NCBI RefSeq assembly: GCF_018709685.1
Contig: NZ_JABDHQ010000005.1
Location: 124,001-188,000 of the forward strand
Length of the DNA: 64,000 bases
Source: Akkermansia muciniphila
Lineage (GTDB): Bacteria; Verrucomicrobiota; Verrucomicrobiia; Verrucomicrobiales; Akkermansiaceae
Reading direction: 5' to 3'
Part shown: positions 1 to 9,491 of the stretch, in pieces
How the letters are laid out: every line of letters begins with the position of its first letter
How positions within the stretch are numbered: position 1 is the first letter of the stretch
Position numbers and translations under genes: made by a program
The notes under the pieces: model-generated
What the model saw: the letters and a program-made list of their open reading frames with translations, nothing else
Databases searched by the model: none
Told to the model about the DNA's origin: nothing

Positions 1-1054
1 GTTACGGCATAATTTGAGCGTCGTCCGCCGCATCATGCCGGACCAGCGGCAGATGGCCATTGTGAAGGCGGAGGCTTACGGCCACGGTCTTGAGGGAGTG
101 GTGAAGGCTTTGGATAACGAGGGGTGCGCCTTTTTCGGCGTCGCGACCGTGGCGGAAGCCGCCCGGGTGCGGGATACGGGCGTGAAGACGTGCCCTTTTA
201 TTCTGGGACCCTGTTTTGCCGGAGAACGGGAGGAGATTGTGCAGAACGGCTGGCGCGCCGCCCTTTCCAGCATGGAGGAGGCGGAGCATTTCAATTCCCT
301 GGGCGCCCTGTATAACAAGCCCGTACACGTTCATGTGGGCGTGGATACCGGGATGGGGCGCAGCGGTTTCCTTCCCAGTGAACTGCACGGCCTGACGGAG
401 AAGCTCAGGAAGCTGGACCACCTTCATCTGGAAGGCGTGTTTTCCCATTTGTCCGCGGCTTCTGACGATATTTCCTTCACGCACGGGCAGATCAGCGGGT
501 TTACGGAGGCGGTGAACGAACTTTCCTCCGGCTACCAGTATGAGTTCCGGCACTTGTGCAGCAGCGCAGCCGTGTTCAATTACAAGGTTCCCTGCGCCAA
601 CATGGTAAGGCTGGGAAGAATCCTGTACGGTTTTTCCCCCATGCCTTCCCCCTATAACAAGGAATTGAAGCCCACCATGACCCTGTACAGCCGCATCACC
701 CTGATCCGCAAGCTGCCGGGCAACCACGGCGTTTCCTACAACCATTGTTATATCACCAAGGGGAGTACGAAAGTGGCTACCATCGGCATCGGCTATGCGG
801 ACGGCTATCTTCAATACCTGTCCAACCAGGGTGCCCGCGTGTATATCAATGGCCAGTACTGCCCCGTGCTGGGCCGCGTGACGATGGACCAGATTATGGT
901 GGACGTCACCTACATGGACCATGTGGAGACCGGCGACCTGGTAGAGATCATGGGCCCGAACGTGAGCTGGGAGGAATTGACGCGCCGCGCAAATACCATT
1001 CCCAGCAACGTGCTGACCAGCATCAGCGCCCGCGTGCCGCGCATTTATGTGTGA
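1..1054 (+). CDS. alr: Alanine racemase, 5' end outside the window
   Basis: This PLP-dependent enzyme interconverts L- and D-alanine in the cytoplasm and supplies D-alanine for peptidoglycan. The reading frame is already open at the first bases (codons reading LRHNLSVV), so the true start lies upstream and about 346 residues are visible. The PLP-lysine motif VKAEAYGHG lies near residue 18 of the visible part. The C-terminal beta domain holds GYADGY and a [13 protein letters not shown] stretch that carries the catalytic tyrosine/Met-Asp region typical of the family. It ends with RVPRIYV, as alanine racemases usually do. The next gene runs toward it on the other strand. Confidence 0.95.
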   Translation, partial: LRHNLSVVRRIMPDQRQMAIVKAEAYGHGLEGVVKALDNEGCAFFGVATVAEAARVRDTGVKTCPFILGPCFAGEREEIVQNGWRAALSSMEEAEHFNSLGALYNKPVHVHVGVDTGMGRSGFLPSELHGLTEKLRKLDHLHLEGVFSHLSAASDDISFTHGQISGFTEAVNELSSGYQYEFRHLCSSAAVFNYKVPCANMVRLGRILYGFSPMPSPYNKELKPTMTLYSRITLIRKLPGNHGVSYNHCYITKGSTKVATIGIGYADGYLQYLSNQGARVYINGQYCPVLGRVTMDQIMVDVTYMDHVETGDLVEIMGPNVSWEELTRRANTIPSNVLTSISARVPRIYV

Positions 1055-1099
1055 CGGAGAAGCGGCGGATTTCAGGCGCCCTTGAAAGGACGCAAATTT

Positions 1100-1126
1100 T
1101 TAAGATGCCGCAGTGGTTTGCGGCGC
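1100..1126 (-). terminator. Weak hairpin between convergent alr and peptide-transporter operon
   Basis: A 6-bp stem (GCCGCA at 1107-1112 with TGCGGC at 1119-1124) lies between the two convergent stop codons. Read on the minus strand it is followed by CTTAAAAATTT, a mediocre T-tract. It could end the peptide-transporter operon, but the stem is short. Confidence 0.3.
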
Positions 1127-1158
1127 TCCCGGCGGGAATGGGTAAATTCCGGGAAGGG

Positions 1159-2166
1159 TTATCGCTGGCGCACCTTGTTCCAGTCCTCCGGTTCCAGGGA
1201 GCAGGGGTCCGGGGCTACCCAGTGGCTCGGTTCTATTTCCACGGGGGTGAGGTCCGCCCCCACCGTCTCCGGATAGGAGGGGTGCTGGATGCGGTGGCCG
1301 AAGGCGGAGCCGAGCGGCGGGTTGATGGGGGAGGGGACGTCCCCGGGCAAGGGCTGGTGCTTGTTGGCTCTGGCTGGGTCCGGTTCCGGAATGGCATCCA
1401 GCAGCGCCTTGGTATAGGCGTGTTTGGGGGATTGGTAGATGGTTTCCGCATCTGACATTTCCACGATTTTCCCCAGGTACATGACCGCCACGCGGTCGGA
1501 GATGTGCTTGACCACCGCCAGGTCATGGGCAATGAAGAGGTAGGAGAGCTTGCGTTCTTCCTGAAGCTCCAGCAGCAGGTTGAGCACCTGGGACTGGACG
1601 GAGACGTCCAGCGCGGAAACGGGTTCGTCCAGGATGATGAGGCTGGGGTTCAGCGTGAGGGCGCGCGCGATGCCGATGCGCTGGCGCTGGCCTCCGGAGA
1701 ATTCAAAGGGAAAGCGGTCAATGGCGCTGTCCGGCATTCCCACGCGGTCCAGCAGGCCGCGCACCCATTCCCGGCGCGCGGCGGGAGTGCCCATGCGGTG
1801 GATGACGAAGGGTTCCGCCACAATCTGGCCGATGGACTGGCGCTGGTTGAGGGATTCCGCCGGGTCCTGGAAAACCATTTGAATGTGCGGCCGCAGGGGG
1901 CGCATGCTCCGCTGGGAGAGCCTGGCGATGTTTTTGCCGTTGAACAGGATGGAGCCTCCCGTAGGTTTCAGCAGGCGCACGATGCTTTTCCCGATGGTGG
2001 ATTTTCCGCAGCCGGATTCTCCCACCAGTCCCAGCGTTTCTCCGGGGTAGATGCTGAAGGAGACGTCGTCCACCGCCTTGACCCAGCCCGCCTGCCGCAG
2101 GAATATCCCGGAGCGGACGGGGAAGTACATTTTCAGGTTGTTGACTTGCAAGATTGGTTCCGGCAT
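1159..2166 (-). CDS. Peptide ABC transporter ATPase, OppF/DppF type
   Basis: This is one of the two cytoplasmic ATPase subunits that power the peptide importer encoded on this strand (335 residues). Walker A GESGCGKST is near residue 50, the ABC signature FSGGQRQR and the Walker B LIILDEP follow, and the C-terminal oligopeptide-transporter extension is present (PLPGDVPSPINPP). Unusually, the extension lacks the Cys-rich Fe-S-like cluster often seen in OppF/DppF; its partner just upstream keeps CRFCQRQG. It is the last gene of the operon, 20 bases after the partner ATPase gene. Confidence 0.93.
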   Translation of the reverse strand: MPEPILQVNNLKMYFPVRSGIFLRQAGWVKAVDDVSFSIYPGETLGLVGESGCGKSTIGKSIVRLLKPTGGSILFNGKNIARLSQRSMRPLRPHIQMVFQDPAESLNQRQSIGQIVAEPFVIHRMGTPAARREWVRGLLDRVGMPDSAIDRFPFEFSGGQRQRIGIARALTLNPSLIILDEPVSALDVSVQSQVLNLLLELQEERKLSYLFIAHDLAVVKHISDRVAVMYLGKIVEMSDAETIYQSPKHAYTKALLDAIPEPDPARANKHQPLPGDVPSPINPPLGSAFGHRIQHPSYPETVGADLTPVEIEPSHWVAPDPCSLEPEDWNKVRQR

Positions 2167-2186
2167 GGCGAGAGAAGGGGAAAAGG

Positions 2187-3164
2187 TTAAAGGTTGGCGC
2201 AGCGGGGGCAGGCTTCCACAAAGTGGTCCGGGGATATTTCCACCAGAGGGGGGCGTTCCGTCAGTTCTTCCACGGGGACGCCCTGGCGCTGGCAGAAGCG
2301 GCAGCCGGGCACGAAGTCCGCGATGGAGGCCACCTGGCCGGGAATGGTCGGCAGCTTGGTTTTGCGCACGGAGCTTAACTGAGGGATGGAGGCCAGCAGT
2401 CCCTTGGTGTAGGCGTGGCGGGGATTGGCAAAGAGTTCCCGGACGGGGGCTTTTTCCACCACGCGGCCGGCATACATGACCACCACGGAGTCACAGCTCT
2501 GCGCGATGACGCCCAGGTCATGGGTGATGAGGATGGAGGAGGAGCCCATTTCCGCCTGAAGGTCCTTGAGCAGGGAGAGAATCTGCGCCTGCACGGTGAC
2601 GTCCAGCGCCGTGGTGGGTTCATCCGCAATAATAAGTTCAGGATGGCAGGCCAGAGCGATGGCGATGACGACGCGCTGGCGCATGCCTCCGGAGAGCTGG
2701 TGCGGGAATTCGTCCACACGCTGTTCCGGGGCAGGAATGCGGACGCGCTGCAGGAGCTGGATGGCGGCGTCACGGGCTTCCCTGGCGTTCATTCCCCGGT
2801 GGAGCATCAGGGATTCCCCGATCTGCCTGCCGATGCTGTGCACGGGGTTGAGCGCCGTCATGGGTTCCTGGAAGATGACGCCGATGTGGCGGCCGCGGAT
2901 GCCGTGCATGTCCGTCTCCCTGGCCTGGACCAGGTCACGGCCCTTGAAGAGTATTTGCCCGTCCAGAATTTTCCCCATGGGCTGGGGCAGCAGGCGCACG
3001 ATGGACATGGCCGTAACGCTTTTACCGCAACCGGATTCCCCCACGATGCCTACGCAGGTTCCCTTGGGTACGGTAAAGCTGACTCCGTCCACCGCTTTCA
3101 GCAGGCCGGATTCCGTCTCGAATCCGGTGACCAGGTTCTTGATTTCCAACAGGGGTTCGCTCAC
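2187..3164 (-). CDS. Peptide ABC transporter ATPase, OppD/DppD type
   Basis: Second ATPase of the importer (325 residues). Walker A GESGCGKSV is near residue 43, the signature LSGGMRQRV and Walker B LIIADEPTTALD follow, and the C-terminal oligo/dipeptide-transporter tail contains the CRFC...CPRC cysteines. The pair of separate ATPases differs from E. coli Yej, where both are fused in YejF, although the two permeases of this operon are Yej-like. It starts only 3 bases after the substrate-binding protein gene stops, so the two are probably translated together. Confidence 0.93.
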   Translation of the reverse strand: MSEPLLEIKNLVTGFETESGLLKAVDGVSFTVPKGTCVGIVGESGCGKSVTAMSIVRLLPQPMGKILDGQILFKGRDLVQARETDMHGIRGRHIGVIFQEPMTALNPVHSIGRQIGESLMLHRGMNAREARDAAIQLLQRVRIPAPEQRVDEFPHQLSGGMRQRVVIAIALACHPELIIADEPTTALDVTVQAQILSLLKDLQAEMGSSSILITHDLGVIAQSCDSVVVMYAGRVVEKAPVRELFANPRHAYTKGLLASIPQLSSVRKTKLPTIPGQVASIADFVPGCRFCQRQGVPVEELTERPPLVEISPDHFVEACPRCANL

Positions 3165-3167
3165 TTG

Positions 3168-5417
3168 TTATTTCTCCGTTGCAGAGGGTTCCAGGGGGCT
3201 GCCGTTTTCCGGGATGACGGGCACGGACGGCAGTTTGCCGCTCCCTTCCTTGTTGTCCAGGCTGTCGATGGAATCCATGTAGCGGTATTGGTCGTACACG
3301 GCGTCCACTTCCTCGAAGGTTTTTCCTTCACGCTTGGCTTCCATCGTCTCCTTCTTGATGTCGTTGTCCACCCAGTACAGGTAGCTTTCCATCGGGTCAA
3401 ACACGACGGGATGGCAGAATTGCGTGGTGGCGCTGTTTGGCCACCTGACCCAGCGCCAGTAGCCAAGCCTGACGAATTCCGTGGTCCAGGCCGGGACCCA
3501 CAGGGCTTCGTCATGAATTTTCTGCTGCACCTTCCACGTGGCCTTTTGCAGTTCGTCTTCCGTAGCGGCGTTCGTTTCGGCGTCCAGCAGCTTGTCCATC
3601 TCCTTGTCCGCGTAGGCGCAGATGTTGTTGGTGTAGGTGATGAGGCTGCCGCGCTCGTCATAGGCGTAGCGGGAATGGAAGCCCTGTTCGTTCATCGGAT
3701 GGGGCGGGGTGAAGCCCCAGGCCATGAAGGAGGCCTGAACGCGTTTTTCCATGATCTTGCGGAAGGCCACGGTGGAGTCCAGCGGGTCCAGCTGGATTTC
3801 CAGGCCGCATTTGCGGGCGTCTTCCTTCAGCTTGCCCAGCGTGGAGGCCAGGGAGGGAGAGGAGTTGGGGAAAGTAATGGCAGCGGTGAGCCGGGTGCCG
3901 TCCGGCTTGCGCAGGATTCCGTCCGGGCACGGGATCGTGTATCCGGCCTTGGCGAAGCAGGCGCGGGCCTGTTCCGGAGAGTAGGGGCGCGCCTTGATGT
4001 AGGGGTTGGTGAATTTGCCGAAGCCGGAGTTGTAGGAGTTGAGCCGCTGGTAGTCTCCGCGGAAGGTGATGTCAATGATGTTCTGGATGTTCAGGGCGTA
4101 CTGGAAGCCCAGGCGCACGTCCAGGTTATTGAAGGGGGCCTTGGAGGTGTTCAGGAAGAGGCCGTAGGGAGGCCGGGGGTAGATGGTGAAAAACGTGCTG
4201 CGGTTGATGTAGCCGTTATGGACTTCCGGAATTTCCATGCGTTCGTGCCACAGCTCCGGTTTTGTGATGTTCATCACGTCCAGCTCGCCGATGCGGAAGA
4301 GTTCAATGGCCTTGGACGGTTCCGCGATGAAGTTGTACACGATCTGGTCCACGTTGTACATGTACTTGGTAAACTTCTTGTCCCTGGCCCACCAGTCCGG
4401 TACGCGCTGGAGTGTTACCTGGCGCCCGCGGATGATGCCGTCCGGCTTGACCACGTAGGCGCCCGTGGTAGGCGGCACGCGCCACTGGTAGCGTTCCACG
4501 TAACTGGGGCCGAATTCACAGTAGAAGTGCGGCGGGGACGGGATGAACAGCGTGCAGTAGTACGGGAGCAGCGGTTTGGCGAAGGGGAGGGTGATGGAGA
4601 AGCGGCTGTCGTCGTAGATGGTGATGTTGGACGCGTTCTGGTAAAAGAAGTTGTTGTAGAAGACGTCCCGGCTGTATTCCGAGGTGCGGATGTACATGTT
4701 CACCAGCAGGTCAATGGCCTTCACCCTGGCCCCGTCCGTGTAGCGGGCGTCCGGGTCCAGTTCAAAGTAAACGGTGCGCCTGTCCGCGGTTTCCGCCCAT
4801 TTGTGGGCAATGCCGGGGATGATTTTTCCGGTGACCGGATGGATGGAGACGAGACCGATGATGATTTCATCATACAGGGGGCCGCGGAAGCCGCTGTTGC
4901 TGTTCGGGCCGTTGGGGCGGAAGGTGTCCGGGTAGGACCCCGGGGCCCACTGGCGCAGCACGCCGCCTTTTTTGGCGGCCGGGTCTCCTATTTCCGGGTT
5001 GTCCAGCCCGTCTTCCCATTTAAGGTCCTGGGGGATGTCCGCAGGAGTTTTGAATTTGATGTAGTCCCCTTCCGTCTGCCTGCGGTGGATGACGGACAGG
5101 GCCGCTTCATCCGCAATGAGCTTGCTTTGCAGCTTTTCCCTGATTTTGGGGTCTTCCTCCTTGAAGAATTGATCCCGGAGGCTCTTGATTTCCTTCTGCT
5201 TGGCGGCTTCTTCCCGTGCCAGGCGGTCATTGACCTGCTTGTTCCACCGCTCCGGGAAGGAGTCAAACCCCGGAGGAAGCGTACCGAAAGGCACGTTAGG
5301 CTGCCAGCCCACCCCCTGGGATTGGGAGGAATCCTTGCAGCCGGCGCCGGCTGTCAGCAGGAAGGACAGCGCCATGGAAGAAAGGAGGGTGCGGAGGATG
5401 GTGGACAGCTTGAGCAT
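3168..5417 (-). CDS. Extracellular peptide-binding lipoprotein, SBP family 5, with coiled-coil N-terminus
   Basis: Solute-binding component of the importer (749 residues), probably a lipoprotein: the N-terminus is hydrophobic and ends in a lipobox-like AGAGC at about residue 27. The family-5 domain begins near residue 150 with KGGVLRQWAPG and runs to the end, like YejA, which is larger than DppA/OppA. Between the lipid anchor and this domain lies a highly charged stretch (residues about 50-110, rich in Glu, Lys, Arg and Gln) that should form an alpha-helical coiled coil. I do not know this extension from the family, and it may act as a stalk. It sits between the permease and ATPase genes. Confidence 0.9.
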   Translation of the reverse strand: MLKLSTILRTLLSSMALSFLLTAGAGCKDSSQSQGVGWQPNVPFGTLPPGFDSFPERWNKQVNDRLAREEAAKQKEIKSLRDQFFKEEDPKIREKLQSKLIADEAALSVIHRRQTEGDYIKFKTPADIPQDLKWEDGLDNPEIGDPAAKKGGVLRQWAPGSYPDTFRPNGPNSNSGFRGPLYDEIIIGLVSIHPVTGKIIPGIAHKWAETADRRTVYFELDPDARYTDGARVKAIDLLVNMYIRTSEYSRDVFYNNFFYQNASNITIYDDSRFSITLPFAKPLLPYYCTLFIPSPPHFYCEFGPSYVERYQWRVPPTTGAYVVKPDGIIRGRQVTLQRVPDWWARDKKFTKYMYNVDQIVYNFIAEPSKAIELFRIGELDVMNITKPELWHERMEIPEVHNGYINRSTFFTIYPRPPYGLFLNTSKAPFNNLDVRLGFQYALNIQNIIDITFRGDYQRLNSYNSGFGKFTNPYIKARPYSPEQARACFAKAGYTIPCPDGILRKPDGTRLTAAITFPNSSPSLASTLGKLKEDARKCGLEIQLDPLDSTVAFRKIMEKRVQASFMAWGFTPPHPMNEQGFHSRYAYDERGSLITYTNNICAYADKEMDKLLDAETNAATEDELQKATWKVQQKIHDEALWVPAWTTEFVRLGYWRWVRWPNSATTQFCHPVVFDPMESYLYWVDNDIKKETMEAKREGKTFEEVDAVYDQYRYMDSIDSLDNKEGSGKLPSVPVIPENGSPLEPSATEK

Positions 5418-5445
5418 GGGTATGTGGAGGAACAGGAGTCTTTTA

Positions 5446-7053
5446 TTATTTATAAGTGGTGAATTTCTTGGGGTCGAAGGCCTCGCGGATGGCCTCCCCG
5501 ATGAAGGTGACGAGCAGGAGCGTGATCACCAGGGCGGCGAAGGCGGAGGTGACCACCCAGCTGGCGGAGAGGTCCGCCAGGCCGTCATTGAGCAGGCGAC
5601 CCCAGCTGGCGTACGTGTCCGGCAGGCCGAAGCCCAGGTAGTCCAGGGAAGCCAGGGCCAGGATCAGGGCGGAAACGCTGAACGGAACCAGCGTGACCAG
5701 GATGGCGACCAGGTTCGGAAGGATGTGGATGAAGAGGATGCGGCTGGTGGAAGCGCCCAGCACGCGGGCGGCCGCCACGTAGTCCCGCGCTTTTTCCTTC
5801 ATGGTGGAGGTCCTGAGCTGGTACGTCATGGACATCCACCCGAACATGATGAGCAGGCTGATAATCAGGAACATGCCCTTCATCTGGAGCGGCACCATGT
5901 CTGAAATGATCATGATGATGAACAGGAAGGGAACCTGGGAGAAGATTTCAATGAGGCGCTGCATGCCGAGGTCAAACATGCCGCCGAAGTACCCCATCAT
6001 CATTCCGAAGGTGATGCCGATGAAGTACACGATGGGGAGATAGAAGATGGCGGCCTTCATGTTCACCTGGAGTCCGCCATACAGGTACGCCAGGATGTCC
6101 GCCCCCTGGGTGTTGGTGCCAAGCAGGTGGCCGCCCTTGAGGGGAGGGGCCGGGTGGTAGAAGATGCGGCTGATTTTGTTTTCGTCCGTCTGTTTCAGGA
6201 AGTCCTCCTTGGTGCCGGGGCCGCTGTAATGTTCCGCCACGATCGTGTTGTTCTCATAGGTGGCGCTGTATACCTCCGTCCGGTCTTCCAGCCAGCCGGT
6301 GGCGCGGTCCACCTTTTTCCCCTTGCGGAATTTGTAGCTGATGTGGGGGAGGGCTTCTTCATCCTTGTGCAGCCGGGAGGCCAGGCCGGAATACGGCTTG
6401 CCATTGGACTCGCACACCAGGCCGTCTTCATTCACCGTCAGGGCCTCGGAACCGGGATTGGTGGAATCCCCCGTGGGATCGTACGGAACCAGGGGCATGA
6501 TAACCAGGGAGGGCTTGCCGGGCTGTCCGGCCTGCTTTTTCAGTTCGCGGTAGTTGGCTTCCGCATCCGCAAAGTCTCCGGTCTGGCCGAAGGTGGAGCC
6601 CTGGTACACCTTGCGCATGATGGCGGGGAAGTACCAGGAACCGTCCTGCACTACAAGGAGGGCCCGCTTGCCCACCAGGCACTGGTCCATGCAGGCCAGC
6701 AGCGTCAGCACCAGCAGGATGACCAGGGAAACGTAGCCGCGGGAGATGCTTTTAAAGCGCTGGATGCGGCGCTTCGTAATAGGCGTGGGATGGAAGCGGC
6801 GCGGGCCTTTCAGCATGATCCAGAATCCTACCCCGGCCATGACCAGCACGCAGGCCCAGCCGAACCACAGGAATTTTCCCTGAGGCGTCAGGATGCCGCC
6901 GTTGTTCTGGTCCGTGCAGACGATGTTGAGCATGCTCATTTCCCGCGAGACAGTGAAGGGCCAGCTCAACGTGGGCAGGAGCAGGCCGCACAGCTCTCCC
7001 ACGGCGGTGAGGACCGCCAGAATGACCAGAAGGTATGCCAGTTTTCTAACCAT
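5446..7053 (-). CDS. Peptide ABC transporter permease, YejE-like
   Basis: Inner-membrane permease (535 residues). The C-terminal BPD transmembrane domain carries the GTNTQGADILAYLYGG signature and the EAA loop YVAAARVLGAS that docks onto the ATPases. Ahead of it are two extra N-terminal membrane segments, then a third helix and a periplasmic insert of about 180 residues containing DGSWYFPA, the arrangement known from YejE. YejE belongs to the microcin C/peptide importer YejABEF. The start was taken at ATG 7053, 5 bases after the upstream permease stop. Substrate specificity cannot be read from the sequence. Confidence 0.9.
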   Translation of the reverse strand: MVRKLAYLLVILAVLTAVGELCGLLLPTLSWPFTVSREMSMLNIVCTDQNNGGILTPQGKFLWFGWACVLVMAGVGFWIMLKGPRRFHPTPITKRRIQRFKSISRGYVSLVILLVLTLLACMDQCLVGKRALLVVQDGSWYFPAIMRKVYQGSTFGQTGDFADAEANYRELKKQAGQPGKPSLVIMPLVPYDPTGDSTNPGSEALTVNEDGLVCESNGKPYSGLASRLHKDEEALPHISYKFRKGKKVDRATGWLEDRTEVYSATYENNTIVAEHYSGPGTKEDFLKQTDENKISRIFYHPAPPLKGGHLLGTNTQGADILAYLYGGLQVNMKAAIFYLPIVYFIGITFGMMMGYFGGMFDLGMQRLIEIFSQVPFLFIIMIISDMVPLQMKGMFLIISLLIMFGWMSMTYQLRTSTMKEKARDYVAAARVLGASTSRILFIHILPNLVAILVTLVPFSVSALILALASLDYLGFGLPDTYASWGRLLNDGLADLSASWVVTSAFAALVITLLLVTFIGEAIREAFDPKKFTTYK

Positions 7054-7058
7054 GTGTG

Positions 7059-8447
7059 TTATTCAAATTTAATGCGGGGATCCACGGCAGCCACGATGAT
7101 GTCTGAAAGCAGGTTGCCCAGCACCATCAGGAAGGAGGTAAGAAGCAGCGTGCCCATGATCAGGGCGTAGTCCTTGTCCATCAGGGCCTGATAGCTCAAC
7201 ATGCCGAAGCCCTGGATATCAAAGACCTTTTCCACCAGCATGGAGCCGGCCACAATCAGGCTGATCAGGCTGCCCAGCGTGGAGGCGATCGGGATGAAGG
7301 AGTTGCGGAAGGCGTGCTTGATCACGGCCCCCTTGAAGCTTACGCCCTTGGCCATGGCCGTTCTGACGTAGTCGGAGGAAAGGTTGTCCATCAGGTTGTT
7401 CTTCATCATCATGGTGGTGATGGCGAAGGAGCTGACCACGTAACAGATCAGCGGGAGCACCGTGTGGTGCAGCAGGTCCCCGGCCTGCGCCCAGAAGCCC
7501 ATGTCCGCAAAGTCCGGCGACGTCAGGCCGCAGAGCGGGAACCATTCCAGACGCGCGCCCAGATATACCACCAGCACCGCGCCCAGGGCGAAGCCGGGGA
7601 CGGAGTACCCCAGGAAAATCAGGACGGAAGAAATGTTATCCACCAGGCTCTTGTGCCGGATGGCCTTCACCACCCCCAGGGGTATGCAGACGGAGTACGT
7701 GATGATGGCGCTCAGGATGCCGAAGTACAGGGAGACGGGAATGCGCTCCTTGATCATGTCCCACACAGGTTCATTGTACTTGAAGGAGTTGCCCATGGTG
7801 CCCTGCAGCAGTCCGTCAAAGCTGGTCTTGTACATCACGGCGCGCCACGCATAACTCTTGGCCTTATCCTGGACGGCCGCCGTGTTGTCCGTCTGCCTCA
7901 TGCGGCGCGCCCAGCGTTCCGCCCGGTCCATGGGGGATTCAATGTCCACGGTCCAGCCTTCCGTGGCGGCTTTCCGGGATGGCGTGCCGGAAAAAAAGGC
8001 ATCCTTCACGTCGCCGGAATTCTTGTCCGGACGGACGACGACGACCTGTTCCCCGGTTTCATTCAGATTGATCCGGGTGTGCGTATCGGAAATGCCGGAA
8101 TATTCATCCTCCGTGTCGGACGGTTCCATGCCGCCGATGTCCCCGAACTCCTCACGGGAAATGAAAATCTTTTTGGGGAGCACCCCCAGCCATTGCAGAT
8201 AGGCGGTGATGATGGGTTCCTGCAGGCTGTACTGTTCTTCCAGCCGCTCCATATCCGCTTCACTCAGGTTATTGTCTCCGCGCTGGGAGCCCGCCTTCTG
8301 GCCGGACAGGGCACTCATGCTCTGCTGCTGCATCATCTGCTCAATGGGACCTCCCGGGACAAAACGGGTTATGCAAAAGACGAGGAACGTGACCCCCAGG
8401 AGCGTCAGGGGCATGAGAAGGAGTCGTCTGATGATATAGGTCTTCAT
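7059..8447 (-). CDS. Peptide ABC transporter permease, YejB-like
   Basis: First gene of the importer operon and second membrane subunit (462 residues). The N-terminus (RRLLLMPLTLLGVTFLVFCITRFVPGG) is the standard OppB/DppB first helix. About 170 extra residues follow in the periplasmic loop between helices 1 and 2, where ordinary DppB proteins have roughly 60. The membrane core follows, with the docking loop DYVRTAMAKGVS. A promoter with near-consensus spacing lies directly upstream, giving a predicted leader of only about 6 bases. Together the five genes should import oligopeptides, possibly mucin- or diet-derived. Confidence 0.9.
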   Translation of the reverse strand: MKTYIIRRLLLMPLTLLGVTFLVFCITRFVPGGPIEQMMQQQSMSALSGQKAGSQRGDNNLSEADMERLEEQYSLQEPIITAYLQWLGVLPKKIFISREEFGDIGGMEPSDTEDEYSGISDTHTRINLNETGEQVVVVRPDKNSGDVKDAFFSGTPSRKAATEGWTVDIESPMDRAERWARRMRQTDNTAAVQDKAKSYAWRAVMYKTSFDGLLQGTMGNSFKYNEPVWDMIKERIPVSLYFGILSAIITYSVCIPLGVVKAIRHKSLVDNISSVLIFLGYSVPGFALGAVLVVYLGARLEWFPLCGLTSPDFADMGFWAQAGDLLHHTVLPLICYVVSSFAITTMMMKNNLMDNLSSDYVRTAMAKGVSFKGAVIKHAFRNSFIPIASTLGSLISLIVAGSMLVEKVFDIQGFGMLSYQALMDKDYALIMGTLLLTSFLMVLGNLLSDIIVAAVDPRIKFE

Positions 8448-8459
8448 TCGTCGCGCAGA

Positions 8460-8488
8460 ACTCTACTGGTTTGTGGCATGTGAGGCAA
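8460..8488 (-). promoter_or_regulatory. Promoter of the peptide-importer operon
   Basis: Reading the minus strand, TTGCCT (8488-8483), a 17-base spacer and TAGAGT (8465-8460) form a good sigma-70-type promoter. The expected transcription start, about base 8453, is 6 bases before the ATG at 8447. Confidence 0.55.
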
Positions 8489-8635
8489 GTAGCAATGCAA
8501 ATTTGTGAGCCTTTGCTAACATGCAGGCATCCCCGTTTTTCTCAATGCCGGTGCAGATGGGGCGCAGAAACAAGGGACTATGCCGCAGGGTTTCAGAGGC
8601 TGAACCCGCATGATCCTGAAAAGGGGAGCGGAACA

Positions 8636-9373
8636 CTAAATGCCTTCCCCCAGGCGCCGTGCCAGCATGTCCGGAAGCCCGGCGGCCAGGATGCGCCTCT
8701 GCGCCTCCTCCACGTCGTACTCCACGCGGCGCTGGTAGTAAACCATGCTGTCCACATCCAGCACTCCATAGGCGGCGCGGGGGTCCCCGTCCCGGGGCTG
8801 CCCGACGGAACCTACGTTGATGAGGTACTTGTTGGTTTTGAGAAGCTGGATGTCCCCGGATTCATATTCCTGGATGCTCCCTTCATGGCGGATGAAGGTG
8901 CGGGGGACGTGCGTATGGCCGTTGAAGCACAGGAACTGATTGTCGCGCAGCATGTTGATGCTGTGCGTGGCCGTATCCACATTCGTGACGTAGGCCCAGG
9001 AATTGGGCTTGTCCTGCGTGGCGTGCACCAGAACGATTTCATTGGGCAGGATGCGCTGGAACGGCGCGCGGCGCAGCCACTTCTTCTGTTCGTCGGAAAG
9101 CTGCTGGCGCGTCCACATCAGGGCGTTGTACGCCACGGGATTCATGCCTGCGGGATTGTCCTCCCCAATGGCTTCCTCATCATGGTTGCCGCGCACGGTG
9201 GGAATCTGGCGTTCGCGGATGAATTCAAGGCATTCGGAAGGATTGGCGTTGTAGCCTACAATATCACCCAGGCAGTAAACGGCATCGCATTGCAGCTGTT
9301 CTATATCCTTCATTACCGCTTCCAGAGCGGGCAGGTTGGCATGGATGTCACTGATCAGGGCTATTCTACTCAT
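8636..9373 (-). CDS. Metallophosphoesterase, calcineurin-like
   Basis: Cytoplasmic metal-dependent phosphoesterase of about 245 residues. All family blocks are visible: SDIHAN near the N-terminus, GDIVGYN, GNHDEE and, near the C-terminal half, GHTHVPR. These are the ligands of the two-metal centre. The start at 9373 (MSRIALISDIHAN) was preferred over an in-frame ATG 45 bases further upstream because the protein core begins there and a promoter lies just before it. The substrate is unknown. Relatives include diadenosine tetraphosphatase-like and YfcE-like enzymes. Confidence 0.85.
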   Translation of the reverse strand: MSRIALISDIHANLPALEAVMKDIEQLQCDAVYCLGDIVGYNANPSECLEFIRERQIPTVRGNHDEEAIGEDNPAGMNPVAYNALMWTRQQLSDEQKKWLRRAPFQRILPNEIVLVHATQDKPNSWAYVTNVDTATHSINMLRDNQFLCFNGHTHVPRTFIRHEGSIQEYESGDIQLLKTNKYLINVGSVGQPRDGDPRAAYGVLDVDSMVYYQRRVEYDVEEAQRRILAAGLPDMLARRLGEGI

Positions 9374-9389
9374 GGTATTGCGGTGAAAA

Positions 9390-9418
9390 ACCATAGCACT
9401 TTTCCGGGGCTTTGCCAA
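9390..9418 (-). promoter_or_regulatory. Promoter of the metallophosphoesterase gene
   Basis: On the minus strand TTGGCA (9418-9413), 17 bases, TATGGT (9395-9390). The predicted start, near 9383, leaves a leader of about 10 bases before the ATG at 9373. Confidence 0.5.
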
Positions 9419-9491
9419 GCGCGGCCGGTAAAATAAATACTAAATGGGAAAGACCCCGGACTAAAGTTTTCTCCGTTTAGTATTTTGATTT

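Noticed and set aside
2415-5462. A 1015-codon plus-strand open frame opposite the peptide-binding protein and ATPase genes
   Set aside because: It is a GC-driven antisense frame. The minus-strand genes have clear motifs, and its translation shows no domain.
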